The translations under genes were made by a program, and so were the position numbers. Of a stretch of 64,000 bases of DNA, positions 24,301-36,300 are shown piece by piece. The notes under the pieces are model-generated. The model was not told the DNA's origin. It saw only the letters and a program-made list of their open reading frames with translations, and did no database searches. The stretch spans positions 40,591,131 through 40,655,130 of the forward strand of contig CM055099.1 of the NCBI GenBank assembly GCA_029204225.1, given 5' to 3'. Within the stretch, counting starts at the first letter, position 1. The number at the start of each line of letters is the position of its first letter. The stretch is from Diphasiastrum complanatum (Eukaryota > Streptophyta > Lycopodiopsida > Lycopodiales > Lycopodiaceae).

Positions 24301-27300
24301 TAGATGCATATTTAGGCCAGAACTTATCAGTGGATGCTTCTATTATTATGCCTACGTATGTTGTTCCATTTGTGGATCATATTATTCTAGATGTGGGGCG
24401 AGAGTATATTGCTTTAGTGGATACATGCAGTACACATTCATTTATTAGCAGTTACATTTCGACCAGGATTGATGCTACACTTGTTCCTGCTTCCCAGCCT
24501 CTCAATTTAAGGTTGCTCGTTCCCATTCTTTTCCCAGTTCTCAGATGTTTCAGGCTTGGATTATCGCATTGGTGATTTTTTTGGTCAGGCAGATTTCTAC
24601 ATCATTCCTCTGGAGCGCTATGACATTATTTTTGGTGCAGACTGGTTTTCTTCACTTGGTATTGTTGCTGTGGATCTCTCTCAGCAAACACTTTCCTTTA
24701 CTCATGCTGGTATTGATTCCCAGGGTGACTATCAGTTGGTTACCGGAAAGCAGTTTATGCGTAGCCTGCCAAAGGCTCAGGATGCAGCTCATCTTTCCAT
24801 TTAGAGTACATCTGTTGCTGCTTTGCTTTCACCATCCGTGGGTCCTCTTCCTCAGGTTGATGTTGCTCCGGATTCACAGGTTGTTGATGCGTGCCTTGCG
24901 CCTATATGCCTTGATTCCCAGATATCATATTCAGTGGTCATTCCTGGTTTCATTGATATTGAGGCCGTATACCTTGGTGGTATTTCTACTATTGCTTTTG
25001 CGCATACCTCAGATAGCCCTCCTGGTTCGGTGGTTGGTGCAGTATCTTCTCCATTGGTCTCTATATCTCCATCTCTTGAGTCCGTTATGGCCAATGTTCT
25101 TGCTGATTTCTATGGGGTTCTTCACGGGTCCACGTTTGATGGTTCTCTCGCTATTGGTGATCAGGTTGTATCTTCTTTCGCTTTACTCCATGGATCTCTG
25201 CTTGAGGTTTGTGATCTGCCTCATGATATTTCTACGGTTCCTTACATGATTCATGCGCCTTTGGCCTTATTGTTACATATTTTCCATCCAAGGATGCTCC
25301 ATATCGCTTGGTCTCCGATGCTGAGTTGCCACTTTGTTTTGGTGTTCCGAGACCATCAAAGTACCTTGAGAGAGTTCCTTCTCCTCTCTTGGATAGTTTT
25401 TGGGGATGTTGCTGCCATATACTTCAGTGTTGCTCATATGTGCTTTGATACTCATTTCCAGCTACACGTGGATATTGCTCCGATGCTTGCTACTGATGTT
25501 GCAGATCCCGTTCCTCGTTCCAGTGCATTTCTTCTATTCCTCACTTGTGCGCCTAGTGTGTGCTTTGGGATTACACTTGTGGCCAGTTCCGATGGGTCAT
25601 CCGCTTCTCCATCCGTTTTTGGTGTATCCTATGATGGATTGGTATGTCCATATGAGGTCTTTCTGGATGAGTTTTTTGGCTAAAATTTTTCAGTTGGGGC
25701 CTCTACTATTTCTACATTTGTTGATACTGTTTTCATGCATCATGTCTTTTTAGATGATGCATTGATTTCTTGGACCTTCTGGAGCTTTTGGCATGCTGCT
25801 CTTCTCGTAATATGGGCCTTGAGGGTACCGTGTGCCATTGCTACTTCTCATATATGGGCCATATGGATACCTTGGGCTTTTGACCATGCTGGTGCACATT
25901 TCTCCATTTAGCTATCCTTTGTCAGGATGATCTCTTTATGCTCCATGTTTCCTGGCATATTGCTTGCTTTTCCATGCTTCTACAGCATGCCTGTCATCCT
26001 GCTTATGCTCCTACTCCTTGGTGCTGGTCTTCCGATGCTGCTATCTTTTCTTGGGGCACCTATATCACTGAGTTTGCACATATGGTTGATGGTTACGTGT
26101 ATAATGTGGCTATTCGCGATGAGTGTCCATCTCTTTCCAGTTTCCTTATTGGCTTCCCGTTGCTGCTGCAGTTCTACCTTTTCAGGCTTTTTGAATACCT
26201 TGGTATGATGTCCCTATCTTTTGGGCTGAGCCTCTACTATCTTGGGCATTACAGATACCTTGGCATTCCTGGTTGCTGGTTGATCTTCTTCTGGTTCCTT
26301 GGCATTCCTGGCTGTTCCATATTGCTTGAGATATCCATGTAAGGTGACTCCTCATCTGATGTAAAAACTGATGTATCCGGTGGAAAATAACAAATGGCCA
26401 TAAAAAGGTCCCGATCCAAGCTTATCAAACCACGATCCCCCCTAATCCAAATATAGTGGGCCCGCTTAACCCTTGAGTCAACTGACCCTCAATCACTACA
26501 GTTTGAACTTGCTTGGGTAATACAAGCTTAGAATCCTCAACGTCATCTGACGTATACTCAGACTCATCATCATCCTCAACGGAAGCTGTCGTATTCTTGG
26601 ATGAATTGGCACCAGCCCCGGGAACTGGTTCTGGAGTTTGTAACTGTCTGCTCTGGACTGAGTTCTAGATAATAGAGAAGAATGCATCATGCTGGCACTT
26701 CCCTCTCAAGGACTCGAGTAACTCACTACGAATCTGAGTAAAACTCAGCTCGTTTATCATAGGCATTCTACTAAGTGCATTTGCTACTATGTTAAATTTC
26801 TCCCGTCTATATTTGATAGACATATCAAACTCTTGCATTAACTCAGCCCAACGAGCTTTTCGACCTCTGAGCTCAGGCTGATTGCAAAGATATCTGAGAC
26901 TTTCATGGTTTGTCAGGACCTCAAAGTTGGCACCATAATGCCTCCAAGTTTTAAGGGCATGACTATGGCGAAGAGTTCCTTTTCATAGTCACTGTACCTA
27001 GTCTGTGCTGGCTCGAGTTTTTTACTCTCGAACGCAGCTGGTCATCCACTCTGAGTTAGTACAACACCAACTGCAATGTCGCTAGCATTTGTTTCGACCA
27101 CAAATGTCTGATTGGGGTCGACGACTTTTAAAACTGGTGCTGTGGCTAAGGATGTTTAGAGAGCATCAAAGCTCTCCGGCTGTGCGGACTCCCAAATGAA
27201 CTCCTTTCCCTTCCCCTTAAGAAGATTTGTCATGGGAACTGCTATCTGAGCATATTCCTTGACAAATTGCTTGTAATATCCCGCCAAACTTAGAAAGATC

Positions 27301-30300
27301 TGAAGCTCTAAAATATTATGAGGTCTCAGCCAACTGAGTATGGCTTTGACCTTATTAGGGTCCATCGTAATCCCATCTGCCGAGATAATGTGACCCAAAT
27401 AAGCTACTTCTTCAATAAAGAATTCACACTTAGGTTTCTTAGCATAAAGCTTATGTTTTCTAAGCAGTCAAAACACCTTTCTGAGGTGGTAAGATGCTCC
27501 TTCCTCGTTTATAGTAAACGAGGATGTCATCTAAAAATACGACTACTAGACGAGGATGTCATCTAAAAATACGACTACAAACTTACCCAAGTATGGTCTG
27601 AGGACACTGTTCATCAAGGTCATAAAGGTAGCTGGAGCATTTGTGAGCCCAAATGGCATCACCTTGAACTCATAATGACCATGACGAGTCCTAAACGCTG
27701 TTTTCGGGACATCTTCCGACTTTATACGGACTTGATGATATCCCGATCTAAGGTCAATTTGACTGAAAAACTTAGCCCCGTTGAGTTGATGAAACAACTC
27801 GTTTGCCCGAGGCATTGGGTACTTATTCTTAATTGTGACTTTATTGAGGGCTCTGTAATCTACGCAAAGACGCATAGACCCCTCTTTCTTTTTCACCAAA
27901 AGGACTGGTGAGGCCCAGTTACGAATAAAGCCACAACTGATCTAAAGGTAAGCCATGAAAGCATCACATAAGCAAGACTTAAGCTATGAAAGCAGCACAT
28001 AACCAAGACATAACCCTAGAAAGCAGGAAAGAGAGAGATTAAGGAGACTAAAGAGAGAGATCAATATCATCTGATGACACAGTTTCCCTACTTATAGCCA
28101 AGAGGAAGCCCTAAAAGGAAGCTTCCGGTGGCTAGGGCCCAACTGGGAGCGAAAATAGTGTGCCCTCCAAGAAGGCCCCCACTCTCCAGTAATATGTCCA
28201 AATGGCCTAATAATGAGTAATAAGGCCAAAGGCCAACCATATAGTCTAAGTGTCACTAATGAATAAAAAAGGGCCCAAGGCCTGCTTATGCATAAAGTAA
28301 AGTAAATGTAAATGGACGCGGCGAATGTAATGAGCTGAGTCCATAACTCTCCCTGGCACAAAAAAATAGACCCAACTGCCGAAAAGAAACTGGATCAAAT
28401 AGCAGCAAGCCCTGGTGCATCAACAGCTAGAACAACATCTGATGTAGAGGAATCAACAAGTGCAGCAAGAGCATGAGCCTGATCCGCAAGTGATGGTGTA
28501 TGATAAAAGACATCAATAGGCTCCCATGTGGCCTCCTCAATAGGACGACCATCCCACTGGACCAAAAACTGAATTTGCCGGCGGCGTCGACTATGGTATA
28601 GACGAACCTGTAATATAGCAGCAGGTAAAAATGGAAATCACTCTGGAGCAGTAGGAAACTCAGCATCACAAGGAGCGTCATCCTCAATAGCAGCACGTAA
28701 TAAACTGACATGGAATACATCACAGGCACGTGCGGAAGCAGAAAGCTGTAAGCGATTTGTAACTAGACTAAGAACCTCCAAAATGCGATAAGGCCCATAA
28801 TAACGTGGTGCAAGCTTCTCAGTAGAAGCATGGCTCTGGACAAAATGATGGCGTGCAAACCGTAGGCGTAGATAAACCATATCTCCAAGCTGAAACTCAA
28901 CATGGCGGCGGTGACAATCAACTGAGGTCTGATAACGCGACTGAACATGCTGTAAATGAGAACCGGCCCGGGTAATAAGCTCTCGAGCACCTGATAGAAA
29001 AGATGCAAGTGTGACAGGTGTATCCTCAGGAGGGAGAGGAATGCCAGGTAAAAGAGGTGCATAGCCATGAGATAAGAAAAATGGTGAGACACCTGTGCTG
29101 GTACTAACAGAGCTATTATAGCTATACTCTGCTAAACATAAATGCTGATCCCAATCCTTCCCAGAAGGAGTAACAAAATGGCGTAAATAATCCTCAAGGA
29201 TCCTGTTAAGGACCTCAGACTGCCCATCAGAAGTAGAACGATCAAGCAACAACCAGGAATGCCAAGGTATCCGTAATGCCCAAGATAGTAGAGGATCAGC
29301 CCAAAAGATAGGGACATCATACCAAGGTATCCAAAAAGCCCGAGAAGGTAGAACTGCATCAGCAACAGGAAGCCAATAAGGAAACTGGAAAAGAGATGGA
29401 CACTCATCGCGAATAGCCGCATCATACACGTAACCATCAACCATATGTGCAAACTCAGTATAGGTGCCCCAAGAAAAGATAGCAGCCTCGGAAGACCAAC
29501 ACCAAGGAGTAGGAACATAAGCAGGATGACAGGCACGCTGTAATAGCATGGAAAAGCAAGCGATATGCCAGGAAACATGGATCATAAAGAGATCATCCTG
29601 ACAAAGGATAGCTAAAATGGAGAAACGTGCACCAACATGGTCAAAAGCCCAAGGTATCCAGAAGGCCCATGAATGAGAAGTAGCAATGGCACATGGTACC
29701 TTCAAGGCCCCTATCACGAGAAGAGCAGCATGCCAAAAGCTCCAGAAGGTCCAAGAAATCAATGCAGCATCTAGAAAAGCATGATGCATAAAAACAATAG
29801 CAACAAATCTAGAAATAGTAGAGGCCTCAACTGAAAAACTGTAGCCGAAAAACTCATCCAGAAAGACCTCATATGGACATACCAATCATCATAGGATACA
29901 CCAAAAAGGGATGGAGAATTTGATGACCCATCGGAACTGGCCGCAAGTGTAATCCCAAAGTACACACCAGGCGCACAAGTGAGGAATAGAAGAAATGCTC
30001 TTGAACGCGGAACAGGATCCCCAACATCAGTAGCAAGCAGCGGATCGATATCCACGTGTAGCTGGGGATGAGTATCAAAGCACATATGGGCAATTTTGAA
30101 GTATATGGCAGCAACATCCCCACAAACTATCCAAGAGAGGAGAAGGAACTCTCTCAAGGTACTCTGATGGTCTCGGAAAACCAGAACAAAGTGGCAACTC
30201 AGCATTAGAGACCAAGCGATATGGAGCAACCTGAAATGACGGGGAATCTGAAGATCACCTGGACAAACAGTAGCTGGAAAGGAGGCAATAACCCAAGCCA

Positions 30301-33300
30301 TCAGGATATGCCAAGCCTGACAATGAGCAACAATCCAAGGAACAAACAGAGAGCCACATGCATAATCATAGAGATATCCGCACCATAGGCGATCAGTAAT
30401 ATGGAAAAACCAGCACCAATCAACAGGTCCAAATGGAAACCTAGCTATATGTAATAACCAGGAATGCCATATATCCACAGCATCGGCATGGGCTGCAGCA
30501 AACCTATATGTAGAAACACAAGGAGACTGAAGGATGCCCGTATACTCATCTAGAAAGATCCCAGCATATAAATACCCTAGATAAGTAATAGTGACCATCT
30601 GGCAAATATCCTCGGATGGAAAATGTGTAACGGTAAGGGCCAAAGGCGCATGAATCATGTAAGGAACCGTAGAAATATCATGAGGCGGTTCACAAACCTC
30701 AAGCAGAGATCCATGGAGTAAAGCAAAAGAAGATACAACCTGATCACCAATAGCGAGGGAACCATCAAACGTGGACCCGTGAAGAACCCCATAGAAATCA
30801 GCAGGAACATCGGCCATAACGGACTCAAGAGATGGAGATATAGAGACCAATGGAGAAGATACTGCACCAACCACCGAACAAGAGGGCTATCTGAGGTATG
30901 CGCAATAGCAATAGTAGAAATACCCCAAGGTATACGGCCTGAGGAGAGGACCCACGGATGGTGAAAGTGAAGCAGCAACTGATGTACTCTGAATGGAAAG
31001 AAGAGTTGCATCCTGAACCTTTGGCAGGCTACGCATAAACTGCTTCCTGGTAACCAACTGATAGTCACCCTGGGAATCAATACCAGCAAGTAAATGATGC
31101 TGACCAACATGAGTAAAGGAAAGTGTCTGCTGAGAGAGATCCACAGGAATAGTACCAAGTGAAGAGAACCAGTCGTATGCCATATGGACATCTACTGGAG
31201 TAGCCAAAGCATCTGAAACCGTAGACCCATGAATAATATCGAAATAAGGAGCATAGGCAACAACATCTATAGCATGGCGCTCAGGAACATGAGTAGCATC
31301 AAAGTACTCAACAACAATATCAAAGCATGGAACAACATCATCGATAGTATCACATCATGCTATATCAGTATCAAGGACCATATCAGCCGCAACCTGTATA
31401 TGTGAATCAGCATCAGTAGGAACCTGTATATGTGACTCTAACTCACTATGGGATACAATGACGAGCTCAGGTAGATCAATAACTATCTCAAGTAAACTGT
31501 GTGATATAGGATCCTGAAGGTCAGCAAACTCTGCAGACGTGTAACGTCGGACAAAAGCAGGTCGAGGGGTCAGAGGACGAGGAGACGAAGGGACAATGCA
31601 AGGAGCTGGAACTGAAGGGGTAGGTGTAGGGGTGGACATGGCGGGAAAAGATGAAGCAGAAGGACGGGGTCTGGAGAAGCGGGAAGGAAGGGTGTCAGAG
31701 TACTTGTGCTGTAAAGTACTAGCAAGAGACATCGCCTCAACAAGTGTTGGAGGACGGAAGGAAGAAACATCGTAACGTAAGGCACCACGAAGCCCAGCAA
31801 TGTAACGAGAAATAAGCTCAGTGGGCGGTAGATCTGTGAAAAGAAAAGAAAGCTCCATAAACTGATGGGTATAAAAAGCAAGGTCACTGGTCTGAGTGAG
31901 ACTACAGAATGTATCACGTTGGTGGTCGAGCCACTGAGGATCAATCATAGCATGACGGAGGTCACGGCGAAAGGTATGCCATATATGGAGCCCTTCCCGA
32001 TCAGAATGAACTCGATAAACTTGCCACCACGTGGCGGCACGTCCATCTAAGTGTAAAGCAGCCAACTGGTTCTTCTAAGGATCAGTCTTAGGGTAGATCT
32101 GAAAATATGTGTCAAGCTTAGCAAACCAATTCTCTAATAAGTTCCTGTCAGAGGAACCGGAATAGGTAGCAAGCTGTACCCTATCACGAAAGTCTCGAGC
32201 AAAGTGTGGCTCAGGAACTGGGGGACGTGGAAAGAAACCAGGAGGTGGGTTAGGTGGAATGAACGGTCCACCACCAGGCTGACTAGCAGAAGAAGATGGA
32301 AATCCAAATGGAGGGGGAGTCCCAAATGAAGGAAAGACAGGAGCTTTTCCAGGACCATGAGGCTGTAAATAATCAATATGTGACTGCATAGTAGGAAAGC
32401 CGGCCATAACTGTATTGAAGCGAAGAAGGCCAGAAAGGGTTTCATCCATGCACCGAATCTGATCGGATAAGTTTTCCTGAACAGTTTCACTCGGGGTAGG
32501 TGAATGTGCCAGAATGATAGTGGAAGGAATAGACGAAAACTTGAGGGAGCGGACTCTTGTCGTCACCCCAAATTAGTCTATTAGAACCAATATTATCACA
32601 ACTAAGAAAGGGCAGCAATCAGCAAATGGAAAAAGTGAAAATGAAGGCTGTAAAAATGCGCTGAACAGCCAGGAGGGAAATGTCAAATTGGAATATCAAA
32701 CAGAGTCGGAATTCCGTGAAATGTGGTTGAGGATGGGCGCTGGAGAGCCTTTTGATAAATTGTGAAAGATGGCTGGAAAGGGATAAAATAATAGGCGAAA
32801 GTGACAAGTCGGAAGGGTTGGGGCAGCGATGAACAAGCTACAGGACTTTGGCAATTTGGAATAGCAAACGATTACGGAATTGGGTGATTTTTGGATAGGA
32901 GGCTAAAGAGAGAGAGAGAGAGCTGAAGATCCAAGCTGAAAATGGGTGATGGGCAGCAGCTAGTAAGATCCACAAATGTCCTGCAACATGATGGAAAAAA
33001 CCGTTGAAAATGGTGATGAAGTAGGGCGCTGAACAGCCTCCAAACAATCAGCAAAATGGACAGCAAACCAGTGGAGAAATCCGTCGAAGATGGCAAAGTA
33101 GTAGGGCGCTGGGCGGTAGCTACCAAAATCCGCACATAACCTGAAAAAAAATGGAGAAAACTGCTGAAAATGGTGATGAAGTAGGGCGCTGGACAGCCTC
33201 CAATCAAGCCACAAAATGGGCAGCAAATCGGTGGAGAAAATCGACGAAAGTGACAAGGTAGTAGGGCGCTGGCCAGCCTCTACCAAATCTGGAAAAACGA

Positions 33301-36300
33301 TGGAAATCTGATGAAAAAATCAACGAAAGTGATGGGTTAGTAGGGCGTTGGACAGCCTCTACTAAATCTGAAAAAACGATGGAAATCTGATGAAAAAATC
33401 GACAAAAGTGATGGGTTAGTAGGGCGCTGGATAGCCTCTGCTAAATCTGAAAAAGTAGTGCACAGGAAAGTGCTCTGATACCAAGTTACGAATAAAGCCA
33501 CAGCTGATCTAAAGCTAAGCTATGAAAGCATCACATAAGCAAGACTTAAGCTATGAAAGCAGCACATAAGCAAGACTTAACCCTAGAAAACAGGAAAGAG
33601 AGAGATTAAGGAGACTAAAGAGAGAGATCAATATCATCAGCTGAATAACAAATGACACAGTTTCCCAACTTATAGCCAAGAGGAAGCCCTAAAAGGAAGC
33701 TTCCGGTGGCTAGGGCCCAACTGGGAGCGAAAATAGTGTGCCCTCCAAGAAGGCCCCCACTCTCCAGTAATATGTCCAAATGGCCTAATAATGAGTAATA
33801 AGGCCAAAGGCCAACCATATAGTCTAAGTGTCACTAATGAATAAAAAAGGGCCCAAGGCCTGCTTATGCATAAAGTAAAGTAAATGTAAATGGACGCGGC
33901 GAATGTAATGAGCCGAGTCCATAACTGGCCCATGCTGAACTACTGGTCTGAATTTGGCCTTTCCCAAGATAATCTGTTAGCTGCCTAGTTATTTCTTCAT
34001 CCTCTGTTCGGCTGACCCAAAACAAAGGTTTAGAAACAGGTGCCGTACCTGGTACTAAATAGAAGCTCGCATTTGCAAAGTATTGTCTCTAAAATAGAAA
34101 GCAAGTTGGAGATCTAATTCTCGAGGATCCCCCAAATGGAGTCTATTAGCTCTAATATTAAAGAGATCTTGTAAGAAGAAGGAAATTCAAGCGAAAGGGA
34201 AATCTATTCGAAAGTAAACATACAAAGTCTTGTGTATTGGCATTTGTTTCAAGAATGAATACACAAGGCCTTCACAACAATTTCACAAAGAAAGAAAAAT
34301 AGTAGACGTTGGCTCTGATACCAAACTGTGAACTCGAAGTGAAGCTCTCCTAAATTCTAAAGTCCTGACTTAAACATTGTGTCTTAAAAAGAAGCAAATG
34401 AAAACACTGATGAACAAATCCGAAAAGAATTCAAAGCTTAACAAAGTAATTACATCATTCAATCACCAAACGCATTCATTCATGAGACTTGCTGAGGGGT
34501 CAAGATGGGGATCCCCCCCCGAAGGATTTTCTTAGAATTATGCAAGACCAAATGGCTCAAGGCCAAATACATATACAGTGGTTTGAGTAGATGGATTCTT
34601 GAATCTTCAATCAGATGTTGTCAAATTTTGGATCTTAAAGAATCTCATAAAAAGGAAAGTGGTTTCTTATGACATGCAAAAGCTTAATGATCAAGAATGG
34701 AGCATGCATAGTCATTAGACATTAAATGGCATGACATGCATGAATCAAATCTGACATGCAAGCTTTAGATCTGACATGCAAGCTTCAAATCAGACATGCA
34801 AAGTCATGAGGCTAGGGATGGTATGACATGCAAGCTCCAAATCCGACATGCAAGCTCTAAATCAGACATGCAAGTTCCCAAATCGGACATGCGAGTTCCA
34901 AATTAGACATGCATGGCCATTAAGCTATGGATGGTGTGACATGCAAGGCCATCAACCCTGCCATGGTCAGGACGATCCCATACTATGTGACAATATCTAC
35001 GATATAGCTGCTGTTTGATGTATGCATGAGTCCCTTGTGGGAGATCCAACATCCCCATGAATGAAAGAAAGTAACCACATCACCATACCATGAGGATCGA
35101 GCCTGCTGTCCAGCTATATCCCAAGACGATTTCGGAGCTCTTTGCATCTATGTTTATTTGCATGTCCATATGAGGTTCTTCTATATAGGTAGCCATGTAT
35201 GTTTCAATATCCTTGTAATTTCATATATATTGCTACAATCGATGTTGATGATTTATACTCTTGGGCTTTATGGATTCCTTGGAGTGTTTTCCTGGCATTC
35301 TTGGTTGCTGCAAATTGCGTGGCCTTTGCGGATGTTCCCAAGTTATTGCTATGGTTGCCATCGAGTTGTCCTTTTCCTATGGTATTCGGCTAGCTTTGGA
35401 TATCTCACTTGTTGGCGTCCTACATGACAACACTTTCTTTTGGCATTCTTGGGCTATTAGCTTGCCTTGAGCGAGTTCCAGCGTCTGCTTATTTCTATGT
35501 CAGTTACATCAGCTAATTTATAGTAGTGTCATGTTGTTTACTACATTACAAGTACATTTATAACATCATTACAGTTGATGTACTATGGTTTTTGGATATT
35601 TGCGTGTTGCTTTTGGAATACTTTTTGTGACAACTTATGTCGTCTCCTTCAATATCTCCATTGGTGCATGCATTTTCTCCTCACGGATTTCCTTTTGACC
35701 TAGTTTGACGATTGGCAATTATTAAAGCTATTGCTTGGGGGCTTTCTTCTAGTTTTTTAGGGTTTAGTAAATTTTTTTTGCCCCACATTGAGGGTAATGT
35801 TTTTTAAAGTTGGGGAGAATTATACACTAGAAATAGGCCCTAACTAGTACACCTTTAGGTACGGGGCTAGTTAGCATAAGGGCATGTCCTTATGGTCCAA
35901 GTAACCTAAGTTGGCCCTAATCTCTAGAAAGTTCCACGAAGGGCCTCTATATAGTATTTATAGGGATATCATTTAGTTATTAGGTAGATTATTTTATTCC
36001 TTCTCTTCTAATAGGTAATGCTTGGGCTCTTCATAGGAGATCTCTTGTCTATGCCTAGCTACTGCTTGTAGGGCTTCAACCATTGTTCTTCATTGACATC
36101 AATAGATGTGAATATGTTCATAACATGGTATTAGAGCACTTTCCTGCCATATTTCCACCATCTTCCATCTTCACTGATCCACCTACGTTTCCTGCCTGCC
36201 CCTCTACGATTTCTTCTTTCTCCCTCTTTGCTGCCCATAACTGCTTCTTCCTTCATAGCTCCGCCGTTCATTGTCCCCTCTCCAACATCAATACCCTTGC

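Larger units (their letters stand above)
26340..27916 (-). mobile_element. Older Ty3/gypsy element, RT-RNase H part, split by a nested insertion
   Basis: Read on -, RT frames 27546-27899 and 27156-27398 are followed by RNase H pieces between 27130 and 26740 ([32 protein letters not shown]). Past the insertion at 27917-33926 the frame resumes at 33932 with [14 protein letters not shown], the start of RT, and runs back to a PBS at 34311-34322. No integrase is found to the left, where a + oriented copy of another family abuts near 26290-26340. gag and protease are also missing, since only about 240 bases separate PBS and RT. Confidence 0.85.
27917..33926 (-). mobile_element. Complete non-autonomous Ty3/gypsy-like element with GGCCC target duplication
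   Basis: LTRs at 27917-28348 (3' on -) and 33484-33926 (5' on -) share ends AGTTA...TAACT and differ at roughly ten sites plus an 11-bp gap. GGCCC occurs directly outside each LTR (27912-27916 and 33927-33931). PBS TGGTATCAGAGC lies at 33472-33483, directly abutting. Read on -: leader with degenerate tandem repeats (about 32600-33470), gag (31355-32566), a short protease remnant (30887-31207), a Trp/His-rich region (29771-30874) and a frame that joins this region to the integrase C-terminal half (28638-29885). RT, RNase H and the integrase zinc finger and catalytic core are absent. It splits the RT of an older gypsy element. Confidence 0.88.

Noticed and set aside
24545-25249. 234-residue Leu-rich frame
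   Set aside because: Overlaps the frame coding the protease end and the Trp/His-rich ORF; its hydrophobicity comes from reading T-rich codons one base off. Similar shadows lie at 30655-31191 and 29132-29578 on -.
32838-33286. Overlapping frames with repeated peptide units in the gypsy leader
   Set aside because: They arise from the tandem DNA repeats between PBS and gag, lack gag features and differ in frame from unit to unit.
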